NCBI GenBank assembly: GCA_902550225.1
Contig: CACCYL010000011.1
Location: 1-52,801, forward strand
DNA from: an uncultured Alphaproteobacteria bacterium
GTDB taxonomy: Bacteria; Pseudomonadota; Alphaproteobacteria; Methylaequorales; Methylaequoraceae
Length of the DNA stretch: 52,801 nt
Direction of reading: 5' to 3'
Shown here piece by piece: positions 1-9,224 of the stretch (its first letter is position 1; each line of letters begins with the position of its first letter). The position numbers and the translations under genes were made by a program. Below the pieces are notes generated by a model. The model saw only the letters and a list, made by a program, of their open reading frames with translations, had not been told where the DNA came from and made no database searches.

Positions 1-719
1 TTGTTAGCTTGTGCTACCATTGCTAAAGCAGATTTATTTAGGATACTACTTTGAGCTAGGCTTGCAGATTCCTGAGCAAAATCCGTATCCTGAATTCTTG
101 AAGCAGCAGCTCGTGCGTTGGCAGCTAATGAATGCATATTACTTTGATGCCCTTTTAACGCATTAATTCCCGCAGCAACTTGCCCCAAAGACTTTTGTAT
201 TAATGCTGACTGTGTGTCAACATTTGAAACACCACTTTGGAAGGTTGGTTTGTAAACCGCTCCCATTTGTGATAACGTTCCAGCATTATTAATTGCTAAA
301 ACAAACGTAGATAATAATTCTCTATCATTAAATTTTACCTCTGCTATTTTATCCGCAGCATTTATTATTTCGTTTTCCTCTGATTCGATTGCCGCTTTAT
401 CAGCTGTTGACAATATTCCATTTTGCTTCTGAACTGCCAATTCTCTTAATCGTGTGTTTAAAGTTGCTAATTCCAATAAAACACCCTCAGCAGCATGAAG
501 ATATGAGATTCCGTCCTCAGCATTTCGTGCAGCTATACTTGCACTTCTAGCCTGAGTACTTATGTTACTTGCAACCGCAGTCCCGCCAGGATCATTTCCG
601 TTTATTGTTCTTTTGCCAGTAGATAATCTGTCTAGAGAAGCCATCATTAATCTCTTTGTCTTCACGGACGCACTAACTGCTTGAAGTGAGGCGCTACTGT
701 AATTAGAAAGCATTGTCAT
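1..719 (-). CDS. Flagellin, C-terminal end cut by the window edge
   Basis: This gene encodes the flagellar filament subunit, exported through the flagellar secretion channel. I translated it by hand from the minus strand. The first 239 residues are open, begin MTMLSNYSSASLQ and contain the conserved N-terminal D0/D1 motif LDRLSTGKR at about residues 29-37. The C-terminal helix RIQDTDFAQESASLAQ is followed by ILNKSALAMVAQAN at the edge, so only roughly 10-20 residues should be missing. There is no sizeable central D2/D3 domain, so this is a minimal flagellin of about 250-260 residues. The start at 719 is supported by AAGGAGA ending about 7 bases upstream; an internal ATG at 713 is less well placed. 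It faces away from the hypothetical gene at 872. Family assignment is firm; which flagellin paralogue it is cannot be told. Confidence 0.93.
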   Translation of the reverse strand, partial: MTMLSNYSSASLQAVSASVKTKRLMMASLDRLSTGKRTINGNDPGGTAVASNISTQARSASIAARNAEDGISYLHAAEGVLLELATLNTRLRELAVQKQNGILSTADKAAIESEENEIINAADKIAEVKFNDRELLSTFVLAINNAGTLSQMGAVYKPTFQSGVSNVDTQSALIQKSLGQVAAGINALKGHQSNMHSLAANARAAASRIQDTDFAQESASLAQSSILNKSALAMVAQAN

Positions 720-726
720 GTTAAAT

Positions 727-733
727 TCTCCTT
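727..733 (-). promoter_or_regulatory. Strong ribosome binding site of the flagellin gene
   Basis: The minus strand reads AAGGAGA about 7 bases before the ATG at 719. It is one of the best Shine-Dalgarno matches in a window where most genes lack one. That fits a highly expressed structural protein and decides the start at 719 over the ATG at 713. Confidence 0.7.
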
Positions 734-755
734 ATTTTCCATTAACTTTTATTTA

Positions 756-771
756 TTTCTTAATAAAGAAA
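756..771. other. Small inverted repeat in the flagellin leader
   Basis: TTTCTT, a 4-base AATA loop and AAGAAA form a perfect 6-bp inverted repeat, 37-52 bases upstream of the flagellin start. In the flagellin mRNA it could fold as a weak hairpin. Flagellin leaders in other Alphaproteobacteria are targets of FlbT, but no flbT or flaF is visible here and a short AT-only repeat can arise by chance. Confidence 0.3.
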
Positions 772-871
772 CGACACACTGAGAATTTGTTAAGTTTTAA
801 ATTAATTATTCAATTTTTAATTGAAATATTACGTTTTATTGTATAATTACCTTTAGATAAGTAATTTAAAT

Positions 872-1369
872 ATGAGTGAAAAGTTATTTTGTCCTGAGTT
901 CGTTTACGATATTTGCGTCGGATTGGCTGTTAAAGACTTTCTTGTAAAACAGCTTTCACTCGACATGGTTTCCAAGAATTACGCAGACGCAATTTCAACT
1001 CATTATAATAATGTGGAAGAAGTAGAGTTGGCAGGACCAGCTGAAGAAATTTTAAGATTCCTTTCCGAGAGAAAAAATCCAATGTTTGAAGCACATGAAT
1101 TAGCTATCAATTATATTTATTATAGATTCAAATTCGACGGAAGAAGTGAAAGAACAATCAAAGGAATATTCAAGAATGCCCTGAAAGGAGATAAAGAACG
1201 AAAATATAATAGTAATAAGTCCGTAAAAAATTTTAAAGCTTATTGCTTTTCTATGAGATCAGGACATTTTGAAAAGGCCCCTGCGGGATGGGATATTTCT
1301 AAAGAAGAAGATCTTCATGAGTTAGGTGAAATCGTTAAAAAAGAACCTTCAATTGACGATTTTATTTAA
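872..1369 (+). CDS. Unrecognised 165-residue protein beside flagellin
   Basis: I do not recognise the family. The product is soluble, with no signal peptide or membrane segment. It is rich in charged and aromatic residues, with a basic middle (GDKERKYNSNKSVKNFKAY, about residues 104-122) and an acidic tail ending PSIDDFI. It does not look like FlbT, FlaF, FliS or FlgN as I know them. It is transcribed divergently from flagellin across a 152-bp spacer, and its TAA directly abuts the flgL stop codon on the other strand, with no base between. This position between two filament genes suggests a flagellum-linked role such as chaperone or regulator, but that is context only. No clear Shine-Dalgarno precedes the ATG. 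Confidence 0.75.
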   Translation: MSEKLFCPEFVYDICVGLAVKDFLVKQLSLDMVSKNYADAISTHYNNVEEVELAGPAEEILRFLSERKNPMFEAHELAINYIYYRFKFDGRSERTIKGIFKNALKGDKERKYNSNKSVKNFKAYCFSMRSGHFEKAPAGWDISKEEDLHELGEIVKKEPSIDDFI

Positions 1370-2650
1370 TCATCCAATAAAATCAAATAAATTTAGTTTG
1401 GAAATATTAATGAAGGCTTTCTGCGAAGCCTCTTGGCTTGTTAGTTCTGATTGAAGACTAGTTACAAGTGTTGCGAGATCAGCATCTTGTAAATCACTTA
1501 CATCTTGATTAATCAAAATTTGTCTTTCTTCTAAAATATCCCTTAGTCTCTGGGCACTATTCATTCGTGCTCCAACTTTTGCTCTTTGATTTGAAACATG
1601 ACTTTGTATAGTTACAATTTCATCTAATCGACTAGCGATGGTTTGATCCTTATCGTATATAGTTTGTTCATTTGATAAACTATTTCCTGCTGCATCGACC
1701 GCTTGAAAAGAAAAAAATGATGTTGGGGTAACTTGAGCTTTGTCGATATCCGGTATTTGTAAATTTCCAAAATCTATATCCTGACCAAGAGAGTTCACAA
1801 GCTTTAAAGTTTTATTTGAATCTTCGAGCGTTGCAGTAATATCTAAATTAGCCCCGTTAATTGCTGTTGCAACATCACTCAAGTCATCACCTGTGATATT
1901 TAAGGAAAAATCTGCTGACTTATCACCAGAGTTAATAGTGAATGAATAAGTTCCTGGATTTGCATTCGTGAGTGAAATTTTTGCTATACCTTCAGCCTTC
2001 GCCTCCTCAACACCGCCTGCTGCAGTTCTAATGGATCGACTTATATTATCCAGAGCAGCGAATAAATCTGTTGAAACACCCTCTGAGGTTACAATATCCT
2101 GAAAAACAGTGCTTCCATCGATAGAAGTCTCAATTAATCGAGACTCTGTAACTTGTAAATTTAAAACACCTCTATCTCCTTTATATTCTACCGCTCCGTC
2201 TGCGTTCATTTTAAAAGGACTGGTTTTGGTTTTAAAACCTGCATAAATGAATGTTCCAGTTGAATCTTGAGTATTGGCCAATGTCATCAACTCAGCTTTC
2301 ATCTCATCAAATTCAATTGCTATTGCTTCTCTATCCATTACTCCGTAAACATCATTTGATGCTTGGACTGCTAATTCTTTTGCTCTAATAAAAACGGTAT
2401 TAATGGCTTCCATGGTAGTATCCATAATATTCAATCTATCTAGTGCAATATTTGAGTTTTCAATAAATCTATTTACTTTACTTAAATTATCCTTCATTCC
2501 TGAGAGCTGTACTGCACCTACAGGATCATCAGAAGCAAAAATAATATTTTTACCAGAAGAGATTTTATCTTGGATTTTTTGAATTTTTTCCATGTTGTTG
2601 GAAAATTGACCAAGCTGTTGTTCATTGAAAAGTTTATTACTTATTTTCAT
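1370..2650 (-). CDS. flgL: Flagellar hook-associated protein FlgL (HAP3)
   Basis: FlgL is the junction protein between hook-associated protein FlgK and the filament. The N-terminus (MKISNKLFNEQQ, then KIQDKISSGKNI and ASDDPVGAVQLSGM) is the flagellin-like D0/D1 helix typical of FlgL. The C-terminus LATLVTSLQSELTSQEASQK with an F-rich end closes the coiled pair. At about residues 225-300 a flagellin hook-IN type segment (GTYSFTINSGDKSADFSLNI, then DVATAINGANLDITATL) forms the surface domain. At 426 residues it is longer than enteric FlgL (about 317), but such surface insertions are common. It lies 40 bases downstream of flgK, same strand, last in the run. Confidence 0.95.
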   Translation of the reverse strand: MKISNKLFNEQQLGQFSNNMEKIQKIQDKISSGKNIIFASDDPVGAVQLSGMKDNLSKVNRFIENSNIALDRLNIMDTTMEAINTVFIRAKELAVQASNDVYGVMDREAIAIEFDEMKAELMTLANTQDSTGTFIYAGFKTKTSPFKMNADGAVEYKGDRGVLNLQVTESRLIETSIDGSTVFQDIVTSEGVSTDLFAALDNISRSIRTAAGGVEEAKAEGIAKISLTNANPGTYSFTINSGDKSADFSLNITGDDLSDVATAINGANLDITATLEDSNKTLKLVNSLGQDIDFGNLQIPDIDKAQVTPTSFFSFQAVDAAGNSLSNEQTIYDKDQTIASRLDEIVTIQSHVSNQRAKVGARMNSAQRLRDILEERQILINQDVSDLQDADLATLVTSLQSELTSQEASQKAFINISKLNLFDFIG

Positions 2651-2690
2651 AAATTTATAGTAGCAATTTTCATGCCTTAATATGCTTTAA

Positions 2691-5600
2691 TTATTGTGAA
2701 ACAACTCGCATCAACGAATCAAAAAGTTCTCTAGCAGTCTGAATTATTCTTGCGTTAGCAGAAAATGCCTGCTGAAACTGAATTAATGATGACGCTTCTT
2801 CGTCTAATGATACACCAGATTTTTCATCCTCTAGTGCAATTGCCTCATCTTTACTTGCTTTTGCATCTTGAGCTTCCATCTGACTACTCCTCACTGTTGC
2901 ACCAATTTCAGTAGCCGTTTTATTAAAAATATCCTGAAAACTCCCTGAATTCAAACCATTTACATCGGTTTGTTGTAAATCAATCATTTTAAGAATATTT
3001 CTATTATCACCAATACCATCATTATTATTTAAAATTGTAAATGAGTCTTTAACTTTTGCATCTCCAGTCAACCTCAATGATTTTCCAACTGCATTTATAA
3101 TTCCATCATCTGGAATTAATCTTGAAGCAATCGTATGCCCAGTGTCGCTATCTAATATTTCTACTTTTTTATTGTTTGTTGAATCAATCTGAACCTTAAA
3201 TTCCTCATCTCTAATGTTAGGAATAATTTCTCCATAACTTGATGCTATCTTTTTTGAACCATTTCCAGTCATCAAAACAATTAAATCTTCTGAAGGAATA
3301 TTTGAAATTGATAAGTTATTTCCAACCAAAGACTTAATACTATTTGAAGGTACTTCTAAATCAACTGCATGTGAAGCTGAAACACCCGAAGAAAACGACT
3401 GTACTCTAATTTCATCATTTAAAACATTGAGATTCAACTGACTGGTTTTAAAACCGTAAGCCTCTGCAGTTGCAGAATCACTATATGTAACTCTATCAAT
3501 TACAATCTCCTTTTTATCAGCTTCTTTAATAATTGAAATTTGTGCATTTGTATCACTTACCTGATTTATTTCTGCAGATATTCCAACTGCAGATGCAGGA
3601 GTTGAAGCATTATCATTAAGCAATGCACTCGCTACAACAGATGCAAAAGTATCAGATGCATGTCCATTTCCTCCCCCAAATGATAATAGCGTAGGAGTAT
3701 CTGAAGTTGCGTTTGCAAACGAAGATGCCAGACTAAATGTATTTGCATCAACAACTTTTGCAAAATATGAAGTACCGTTAGTCAACCCGTTAAGTTGTGT
3801 ACCACCTGCTGTATAAGTAATTTTATCACCAGTTTTAAAACCATGTCCTGCTGAGGTTAACGTTGTAGATGATCCTCCAACACCAGAGGTATTAATTGTT
3901 TTTGAATTGGCTTTAACAAAAACACCAATTGGATTGGTATTATCTTTTATCTTAATATGAAAATGTGTTGAATTGCTCGCAGTGGGTGTTGTAACTGATA
4001 GTCCAGTAATTGTTGTTTTCACATTTGTACTCTGCATACCAAATAATTTTGCATTGTCATCATTTATAGAATCAACTGGAAATGAAAATTGTGAACCCGA
4101 TATGGTTTTACCAGCAGATATATAGAGATTTTTTTGTGGGTCAAATGTGTCTGAAGCGTTACCCCCTACTCCGCTTGCACCAATTGTTATTAACGAAGGA
4201 GTGCTATTCGTTGCAAGAGTATAATTATTAGCTAATTTAAAATTGTGATCATCAACCTTTACAACAAAATAAGTTTGCCCATCGACTAACCCTCCTCTTG
4301 GGCTTGCAAATGTATCTGAAACGCTACCACCAGTTCCTCCAGTTATTGTGATAACACTTCCTCCAGAGGTTTCAGATAATTGAAAACTGGTTGCAGTTCT
4401 ATTTTTAACAAAATAAGTTGTACCATCAACCAAGCCAGATATCGGAAAACTACCCCCCTTTTTATAAACTACTGGATCATTATCGCTGAAATCATTTGCA
4501 ACAGAAATTGTGTTTGTCGAACTAAAATTAGTTGTATCAACAGTTACTTTTTCAGCTGCGTTATATGTAATTGCATCTCCAGTTTTGAGGTTATGTTCAG
4601 TCGATGTAATGGTGTCTGTTCCTCCCAATGTCGTTGTATTAATTGTTATTGGATCAGGATCCTCAAAATACGCTGTTATCAAATCTTTTTCACCACCAGA
4701 TACGACAATTTCACCGTTCTCCATTGTAAGCGTATATGTTAAACCATCATGATTAATTCTAAAACTGCTTCCATCTTCAGGAATCGAATCAACTGCTGTT
4801 CCAATTATTTCTGCAGATGGACTGTTACTTCTTAATCCATCAGCAATTTTTTTTGCAAGTTGTGAAGGTGTTAAAGTTTCAAACGATGAAACGTCAACCG
4901 TTGAAGAAAATTCTGCACCATTTCCATCAGCTGGTATTTTTAATCCGTATGAAAGAACTGAGCTCGACGCACTTGAACCTTCAGGATGACCCGTTGAAAA
5001 ATCTCCTTGCAGAAGAACGGGTTTTATAGTTTTGATTTCCCCAGTACTAGATGATGAAACATTCAAAAAACCATCACTCAATGCATTTTGTGTTCCTGAA
5101 ACTGTTGTTGAACCTCCATCATTTGACGTGCTAATGGCTGAAGCTGAAGAAATTTTTAGTTCACCACTAAACCTAGCAGCTTTAAAGTTAGTATTATCTA
5201 AATTAACGGTAATAGCCGAACTAAAAGACGAGAAGTCGCTTTTTAACACTTCCATTTCAACTGTGTTTGGAGAGCTAAATGCTGAGATTTGGATGTCATC
5301 ACCATCTGCATTTTCCATAACGATGTGTTTTTTATCTGAGGAAAGGTTCGCAACGACGCCTGTTCTTCCAGAAAAGTTATTTATTGCATTAGCTAAATTT
5401 GTTAGATCGGTAGAAAGAATTGCAGCCGTGATATCAGCATCGTTTCCAACACCAGGTTTACTTAAAAGATTAAATGAAATAGTTCCATCAGAAGATGGTG
5501 CAGTAAGCTTAACCTTTGTAGAGGCAGTAGCCTCAATTCCAAGCGTTTTTGCTTCTTCATTAATAAGCCCAGCAACAAAACCTGCTGATGATTCAATAGG

Positions 5601-7781
5601 AACAGAAATATTTTTAGATTTTCCAGTTGATGTTGAGTTTACAGTGAGAGTATACGCTGCAGTTACATGACTTGCTGGAACAGTTGTGGCGTGTCTTTGT
5701 GCACTTGCGGCTGTACCATTAGCTCCGTAACTTATTATAAAGTTTCCTCCTGTTGTAGATCTTGAAACATCGATACCTCTATATTTCTCATTGCCAGTTC
5801 CATTTAAATAGTCTGCTCTGTACTCTGCAAATCTGTTGAATCCATTTTCTTGTGTTAAAAATTCTGCAATTTCTGAATCAGATAACACACTTCCTGCAAT
5901 GTGCCTTCCCTCTCTAGTAAAAATTTGTAATTCGCTGGCTGCCGTTACGGTTGGATTTATTACATTTGCATTAATTGTGGAAGAAGCTGTTATTGCTCCT
6001 GAAGAAAATTCTTTATCATTACTTGCGATTGTTAAAGATGAACCTCCACCAGAAGCAAATAAACCCATTGATCTAAAGTTATGTGCATTACCTTGAACGT
6101 CTCTACTTCTATTCAGAACATCAGCAAGCTCTTCAAGCGTTGTGATTCCAGTAAGATCAACTGTCACTGAACTCGAATCAGCCATTGTTACGGTAATTGA
6201 AGTTATTGAAGATAAATCAGATGAAGAGATTCCAAATTGAATTTCAGGTTGTGCTTTGTACGAACTTAAATTTACAAAAGATGTCCCTGCTTTGATAATT
6301 GCTGCACCACCATCAGCTGAAAATTCTGAAGAAGTAACTGGGCTAAGTCCGTTTGAGAAAACATTATTTATATCCCCAATTGTGGTTTTATCCTCAAAGT
6401 TAATTTTAGTAATTTCTTCTAATGTTGCTGTGCCTGTGTTTGATGAACTTGAACTTATTAATGTTCGTGCCCCTGCTGCAAAATCTTGCGGTCTTTCTAA
6501 TAAAAAACTCATTCCTTTTGAAGCACTACTTGGAACGATTGAAAATTCGTCACCATCAAGTGGTTCTCCAAAAAAAGAAATTTTGAAGCCTTGGCCCTCA
6601 ATTGTTTGTTTTCCAGCAATTGAATTTTTTAAACTGTCTGAGGTAAGTTTCCACAAATCTTCGTTCTCGTTATACATAACTTTGTATTCTGCATTCACTA
6701 TCTCTAATGGGTTTGTGACAAAGACTGCAACGCCAACACTAGATCTGTTGGTTGGATTTTCAACTGCTTTAAGACTTGAAACAGTAAACATTTGTTTTCC
6801 ACTTTTTCCATCAAGATCCAATCCAGCTTGGTTTACTTCATTAAATTTTTGTGACAAAAGTGAGGCCAATGCATCAATTTCCTTTAAAGTATCTTCAGCT
6901 AATGCAAAAGAATTTATCATTCCACTTATAAGACCAGCTTTGATTTGGTTTGTCGCAACCTGTCCTATACCAACCACAGGTTGTAATCTTCCACTTTGTT
7001 CTAATACATCAATAATTGTTGTAGTTTCATTGCCTTTTGTTGGGTTATCTGTATCAGAAATAATAATTGGTCCAGAACCAGTATTTCCTAATCTTACTTC
7101 TGCCTGTCCCTTGCTACCATATCTAACTGTTATTTGTGATAATTCTGACATCTGATCAAGGAGGAGATCTCTTTGATCTAATAGGGCATTCGACCCTCCT
7201 GTTGCAACACCTGAAGCTAAAATTTTAGCATTTATATTTGAAATTTGCGTTGAAATTAAATTAACTGATGTTACTGCATTTTTGGTTTTGTCAAGGATTT
7301 GATCTTTAAGGTTTTCAATTCTATCCGAATACATATTAAATTGTGCTGCTAAGTCTTTGCCTTTTTCTATAGCCACTATTCGTGACGCTTGGTCATCAGG
7401 ATAGGCAGCAATGTCTTGGAGTGAATTAAAAAAATCTCCAATTGCTGAACTTAGATTTGAATCCGTTGGAAGGAGTAAATTTTCTAAACTCTTTACTTCA
7501 TTTGAAAATGAGTCGGCACTTTTAAAGTTTGATGAAGCTTGTCTTGCCTTATCGATTAAAAACTCATCAAAAGCCCTTCTAATTTTTTCTACTCTTACAC
7601 CTAGACCTGTTTGATCTGATATTTCAGTTACGCCTCCACCCGCACCTGAAACTTCTTCTAATGCAACGTCTCTTTTTTTATAACCGTCAGTGTTAACGTT
7701 AGCAATATTCTGTCCAGTTACAGCCAGTGACTGTCTGTATGCCTGAAGTCCACTTTTTCCAATATCAAATAAACTTGGCAT
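2691..7781 (-). CDS. flgK: Giant flagellar hook-associated protein FlgK (HAP1)
   Basis: FlgK caps the hook and joins it to FlgL. The N-terminal about 330 residues are canonical: QSLAVTGQNIANVNTDGYKK, the RRAFDEFL helix, SLENLLLPTDSNLSSAIGDF, and ALLDQRDLLLDQMSELSQI. The last about 100 residues are also canonical (SLDEEASSLIQFQQAFSANA, then RIIQTARELFDSLMRVVSQ). Between them lies an insertion of over 1,000 residues rich in Ser, Thr, Asp and Gly, predicted beta-rich, including three related modules near 3635-4610. The total is 1,696 residues against about 450-700 in most bacteria. The frame is open throughout, with no sign of a frameshift. It follows the rod-binding gene with 2 bases between and precedes flgL. 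Identity is secure; the role of the insertion (surface decoration, adhesion or sheath contact) is unknown. Confidence 0.95.
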   Translation of the reverse strand: MPSLFDIGKSGLQAYRQSLAVTGQNIANVNTDGYKKRDVALEEVSGAGGGVTEISDQTGLGVRVEKIRRAFDEFLIDKARQASSNFKSADSFSNEVKSLENLLLPTDSNLSSAIGDFFNSLQDIAAYPDDQASRIVAIEKGKDLAAQFNMYSDRIENLKDQILDKTKNAVTSVNLISTQISNINAKILASGVATGGSNALLDQRDLLLDQMSELSQITVRYGSKGQAEVRLGNTGSGPIIISDTDNPTKGNETTTIIDVLEQSGRLQPVVGIGQVATNQIKAGLISGMINSFALAEDTLKEIDALASLLSQKFNEVNQAGLDLDGKSGKQMFTVSSLKAVENPTNRSSVGVAVFVTNPLEIVNAEYKVMYNENEDLWKLTSDSLKNSIAGKQTIEGQGFKISFFGEPLDGDEFSIVPSSASKGMSFLLERPQDFAAGARTLISSSSSNTGTATLEEITKINFEDKTTIGDINNVFSNGLSPVTSSEFSADGGAAIIKAGTSFVNLSSYKAQPEIQFGISSSDLSSITSITVTMADSSSVTVDLTGITTLEELADVLNRSRDVQGNAHNFRSMGLFASGGGSSLTIASNDKEFSSGAITASSTINANVINPTVTAASELQIFTREGRHIAGSVLSDSEIAEFLTQENGFNRFAEYRADYLNGTGNEKYRGIDVSRSTTGGNFIISYGANGTAASAQRHATTVPASHVTAAYTLTVNSTSTGKSKNISVPIESSAGFVAGLINEEAKTLGIEATASTKVKLTAPSSDGTISFNLLSKPGVGNDADITAAILSTDLTNLANAINNFSGRTGVVANLSSDKKHIVMENADGDDIQISAFSSPNTVEMEVLKSDFSSFSSAITVNLDNTNFKAARFSGELKISSASAISTSNDGGSTTVSGTQNALSDGFLNVSSSSTGEIKTIKPVLLQGDFSTGHPEGSSASSSVLSYGLKIPADGNGAEFSSTVDVSSFETLTPSQLAKKIADGLRSNSPSAEIIGTAVDSIPEDGSSFRINHDGLTYTLTMENGEIVVSGGEKDLITAYFEDPDPITINTTTLGGTDTITSTEHNLKTGDAITYNAAEKVTVDTTNFSSTNTISVANDFSDNDPVVYKKGGSFPISGLVDGTTYFVKNRTATSFQLSETSGGSVITITGGTGGSVSDTFASPRGGLVDGQTYFVVKVDDHNFKLANNYTLATNSTPSLITIGASGVGGNASDTFDPQKNLYISAGKTISGSQFSFPVDSINDDNAKLFGMQSTNVKTTITGLSVTTPTASNSTHFHIKIKDNTNPIGVFVKANSKTINTSGVGGSSTTLTSAGHGFKTGDKITYTAGGTQLNGLTNGTSYFAKVVDANTFSLASSFANATSDTPTLLSFGGGNGHASDTFASVVASALLNDNASTPASAVGISAEINQVSDTNAQISIIKEADKKEIVIDRVTYSDSATAEAYGFKTSQLNLNVLNDEIRVQSFSSGVSASHAVDLEVPSNSIKSLVGNNLSISNIPSEDLIVLMTGNGSKKIASSYGEIIPNIRDEEFKVQIDSTNNKKVEILDSDTGHTIASRLIPDDGIINAVGKSLRLTGDAKVKDSFTILNNNDGIGDNRNILKMIDLQQTDVNGLNSGSFQDIFNKTATEIGATVRSSQMEAQDAKASKDEAIALEDEKSGVSLDEEASSLIQFQQAFSANARIIQTARELFDSLMRVVSQ
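3635..4610 (-). repeat. Three diverged protein modules inside FlgK
   Basis: Approximate modules on the coding strand are 4610-4300, 4297-4135 and 3860-3635. Shared elements, in order, are a H-x-F/L-KTGD-x-ITY start (in the first and third), a GL-V/T-DG/NG-x-x-YF segment (ISGLVDGTTYF, GGLVDGQTYF, NGLTNGTSYF), a V-D-x-N/H-x-F-x-L strand and a terminal SDTFA/DP motif. The second copy lacks the first element. Similar modules occur in very large surface or extracellular proteins, which I know only in general terms. Boundaries are by eye. Confidence 0.75.
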
Positions 7782-7783
7782 TA

Positions 7784-8086
7784 CTATTTACCTCCAAATT
7801 GCCTCAGCAACGCTTCTGCAATTCCAAAACTATGATTTTTAGATAATGTTTTTGAATACTCTTGGTCTAAAAGGGATTCATAAGTTTCAGTTCCTTGATT
7901 TGAAAATAAACTTTCAGAGAGTTTTGCTTTTCTTGCATTCTTTAAAAGTTGGTATACAAATAAAGATTCAAACTCTTGTGCAACGTTTTCCAAATCTGCT
8001 TCTTTTTCAATTTTTTTAACTCTCGTAGTTTCTATCTGGTCGGCAAGAATTGGTTTTATATTTTTGATGGGATTATTATTCATCAT
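7784..8086 (-). CDS. Rod-binding protein (FlgJ N-terminal domain / CheL-like)
   Basis: A 100-residue protein matching the rod-binding domain of FlgJ, without the muramidase domain that gammaproteobacteria fuse to it. Recognisable parts are AQEFESLFVYQLLKNARKAK at about residues 36-55, then the YESLLDQEYSKTLSK helix and GIAEALLRQFG at the end. Alphaproteobacteria often encode this stand-alone form between flgI and flgK, exactly as here. It helps rod assembly in the periplasm. It overlaps nothing: 12 bases follow flgI and 2 precede flgK, so it is co-transcribed. Confidence 0.85.
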   Translation of the reverse strand: MMNNNPIKNIKPILADQIETTRVKKIEKEADLENVAQEFESLFVYQLLKNARKAKLSESLFSNQGTETYESLLDQEYSKTLSKNHSFGIAEALLRQFGGK

Positions 8087-8098
8087 TTACCCATTAAT

Positions 8099-9220
8099 TT
8101 AAATTATTATAAGTTCAGCTCTCAACGCACCTGCTTCTCTCAAAGCTTCTAAAATTGCAACCATATCCGTTGCAGTAGTTCCCGTTTCATTGAGTGCATC
8201 AACAAGTGTTTGCAATTCGATACCAGGGTCAAAAACAAAAGCTCTTGCTGGTTCTTCATCAACTTCAATCTGAGTGTCCGCTGCTGTAGTGGCAGCAGTA
8301 CCTGATACAGTTGCTGAAGAACCAACTACAGTTCCTGTACCTTCGGATAATAATTTTGTGTCTTCTTGTATTTTTACTGATAGACTTCCGTGTGCAACTG
8401 CAGCAGGAGAAATTCTTACATCTCCTCCAATCACAACTGTACCAGTTCTTGAATTTACTACTACTTTAGCTTTGGGTGTAACTGGTTCAAAATTTATATT
8501 TTCTAACAGACCAATAAATGAAACTTTCTGAGATGGATTCGCTGGAGTCCTAACTTTTATTGAAGTGGAGTCCATTGGTATTGCAACCTCTGGTCCAAAT
8601 GTTTCATTAATTGTATTTGCAATTCTATTCGCTTGAGAAAAATCTGCTTGATGAAGGTTGAGCACAATATTGTCTTTTTCTAAAAAAGTATTTTCAACTA
8701 ACTTTTCAACAGTGGCTCCTCCAGGAATTCTTCCAACTGTTGGTGTGCCTTGAATTGTCGTTGATCCATCAGCACCTTCGACACCTAAGCCACCAACAAC
8801 TAAATTTCCCTGAGCAATTGCATATACTTCACCATCTGCACCTTTTAGTCCAGTCATTAACAATGTTCCACCCTTTAGAGATTTTGCTTTACCTATTGTT
8901 GAAACAGTAACATCTATAGTTTGACCTGGTTTTGCAAAAGGAGGTAAGTTTGCTGTTACCATAACATTTGCCGAATTTGTTGCATCAATATCCGCAGTAT
9001 CTGCAATTACTCCAAATTGGGCAATCATTGCAGCAATACTTTGTTTTGTAAGATTTACACTACCGTCACCAGTTTTTGCAAGGCCAATCACTAAACCATA
9101 TCCAACAAGTTGATTTGATCGGACCCCTGCAAGCGAAGCCATATCTTTTATTCTATCAGCAAAGCAAAAGCTATTTGATAAGAAGATAAATGTAAAAATA
9201 AGTGATAATAAAGATTTCAT
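8099..9220 (-). CDS. flgI: Flagellar P-ring protein FlgI
   Basis: FlgI forms the P ring around the flagellar rod in the peptidoglycan layer. After a signal peptide ([20 protein letters not shown], cleavage after A) the mature protein starts [20 protein letters not shown], then [20 protein letters not shown], both family hallmarks. The end, [20 protein letters not shown] then [16 protein letters not shown], is the usual FlgI terminus. I place the start at the ATG at 9220, 4 bases after the flgH stop, because it gives a clean signal peptide. In-frame alternatives are ATG 9241 and TTG 9247, inside flgH and behind a weak AGG. Length is about 373 residues, normal for FlgI. Confidence 0.95.
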   Translation of the reverse strand: MKSLLSLIFTFIFLSNSFCFADRIKDMASLAGVRSNQLVGYGLVIGLAKTGDGSVNLTKQSIAAMIAQFGVIADTADIDATNSANVMVTANLPPFAKPGQTIDVTVSTIGKAKSLKGGTLLMTGLKGADGEVYAIAQGNLVVGGLGVEGADGSTTIQGTPTVGRIPGGATVEKLVENTFLEKDNIVLNLHQADFSQANRIANTINETFGPEVAIPMDSTSIKVRTPANPSQKVSFIGLLENINFEPVTPKAKVVVNSRTGTVVIGGDVRISPAAVAHGSLSVKIQEDTKLLSEGTGTVVGSSATVSGTAATTAADTQIEVDEEPARAFVFDPGIELQTLVDALNETGTTATDMVAILEALREAGALRAELIII

Positions 9221-9224
9221 AATT

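Noticed and set aside
780..800. A CtrA-like TTAA-N-TTAAC site upstream of flagellin.
   Set aside because: The spacing is 8, not the canonical 7 bases, and TTAA is very frequent in such AT-rich DNA.
6256..7155. A 299-codon open frame on the plus strand opposite flgK (and another at 5032-5670).
   Set aside because: It is antisense to conserved FlgK sequence, has no recognisable domain or ribosome binding site, and follows from the Ser/Thr-rich codon use of flgK.
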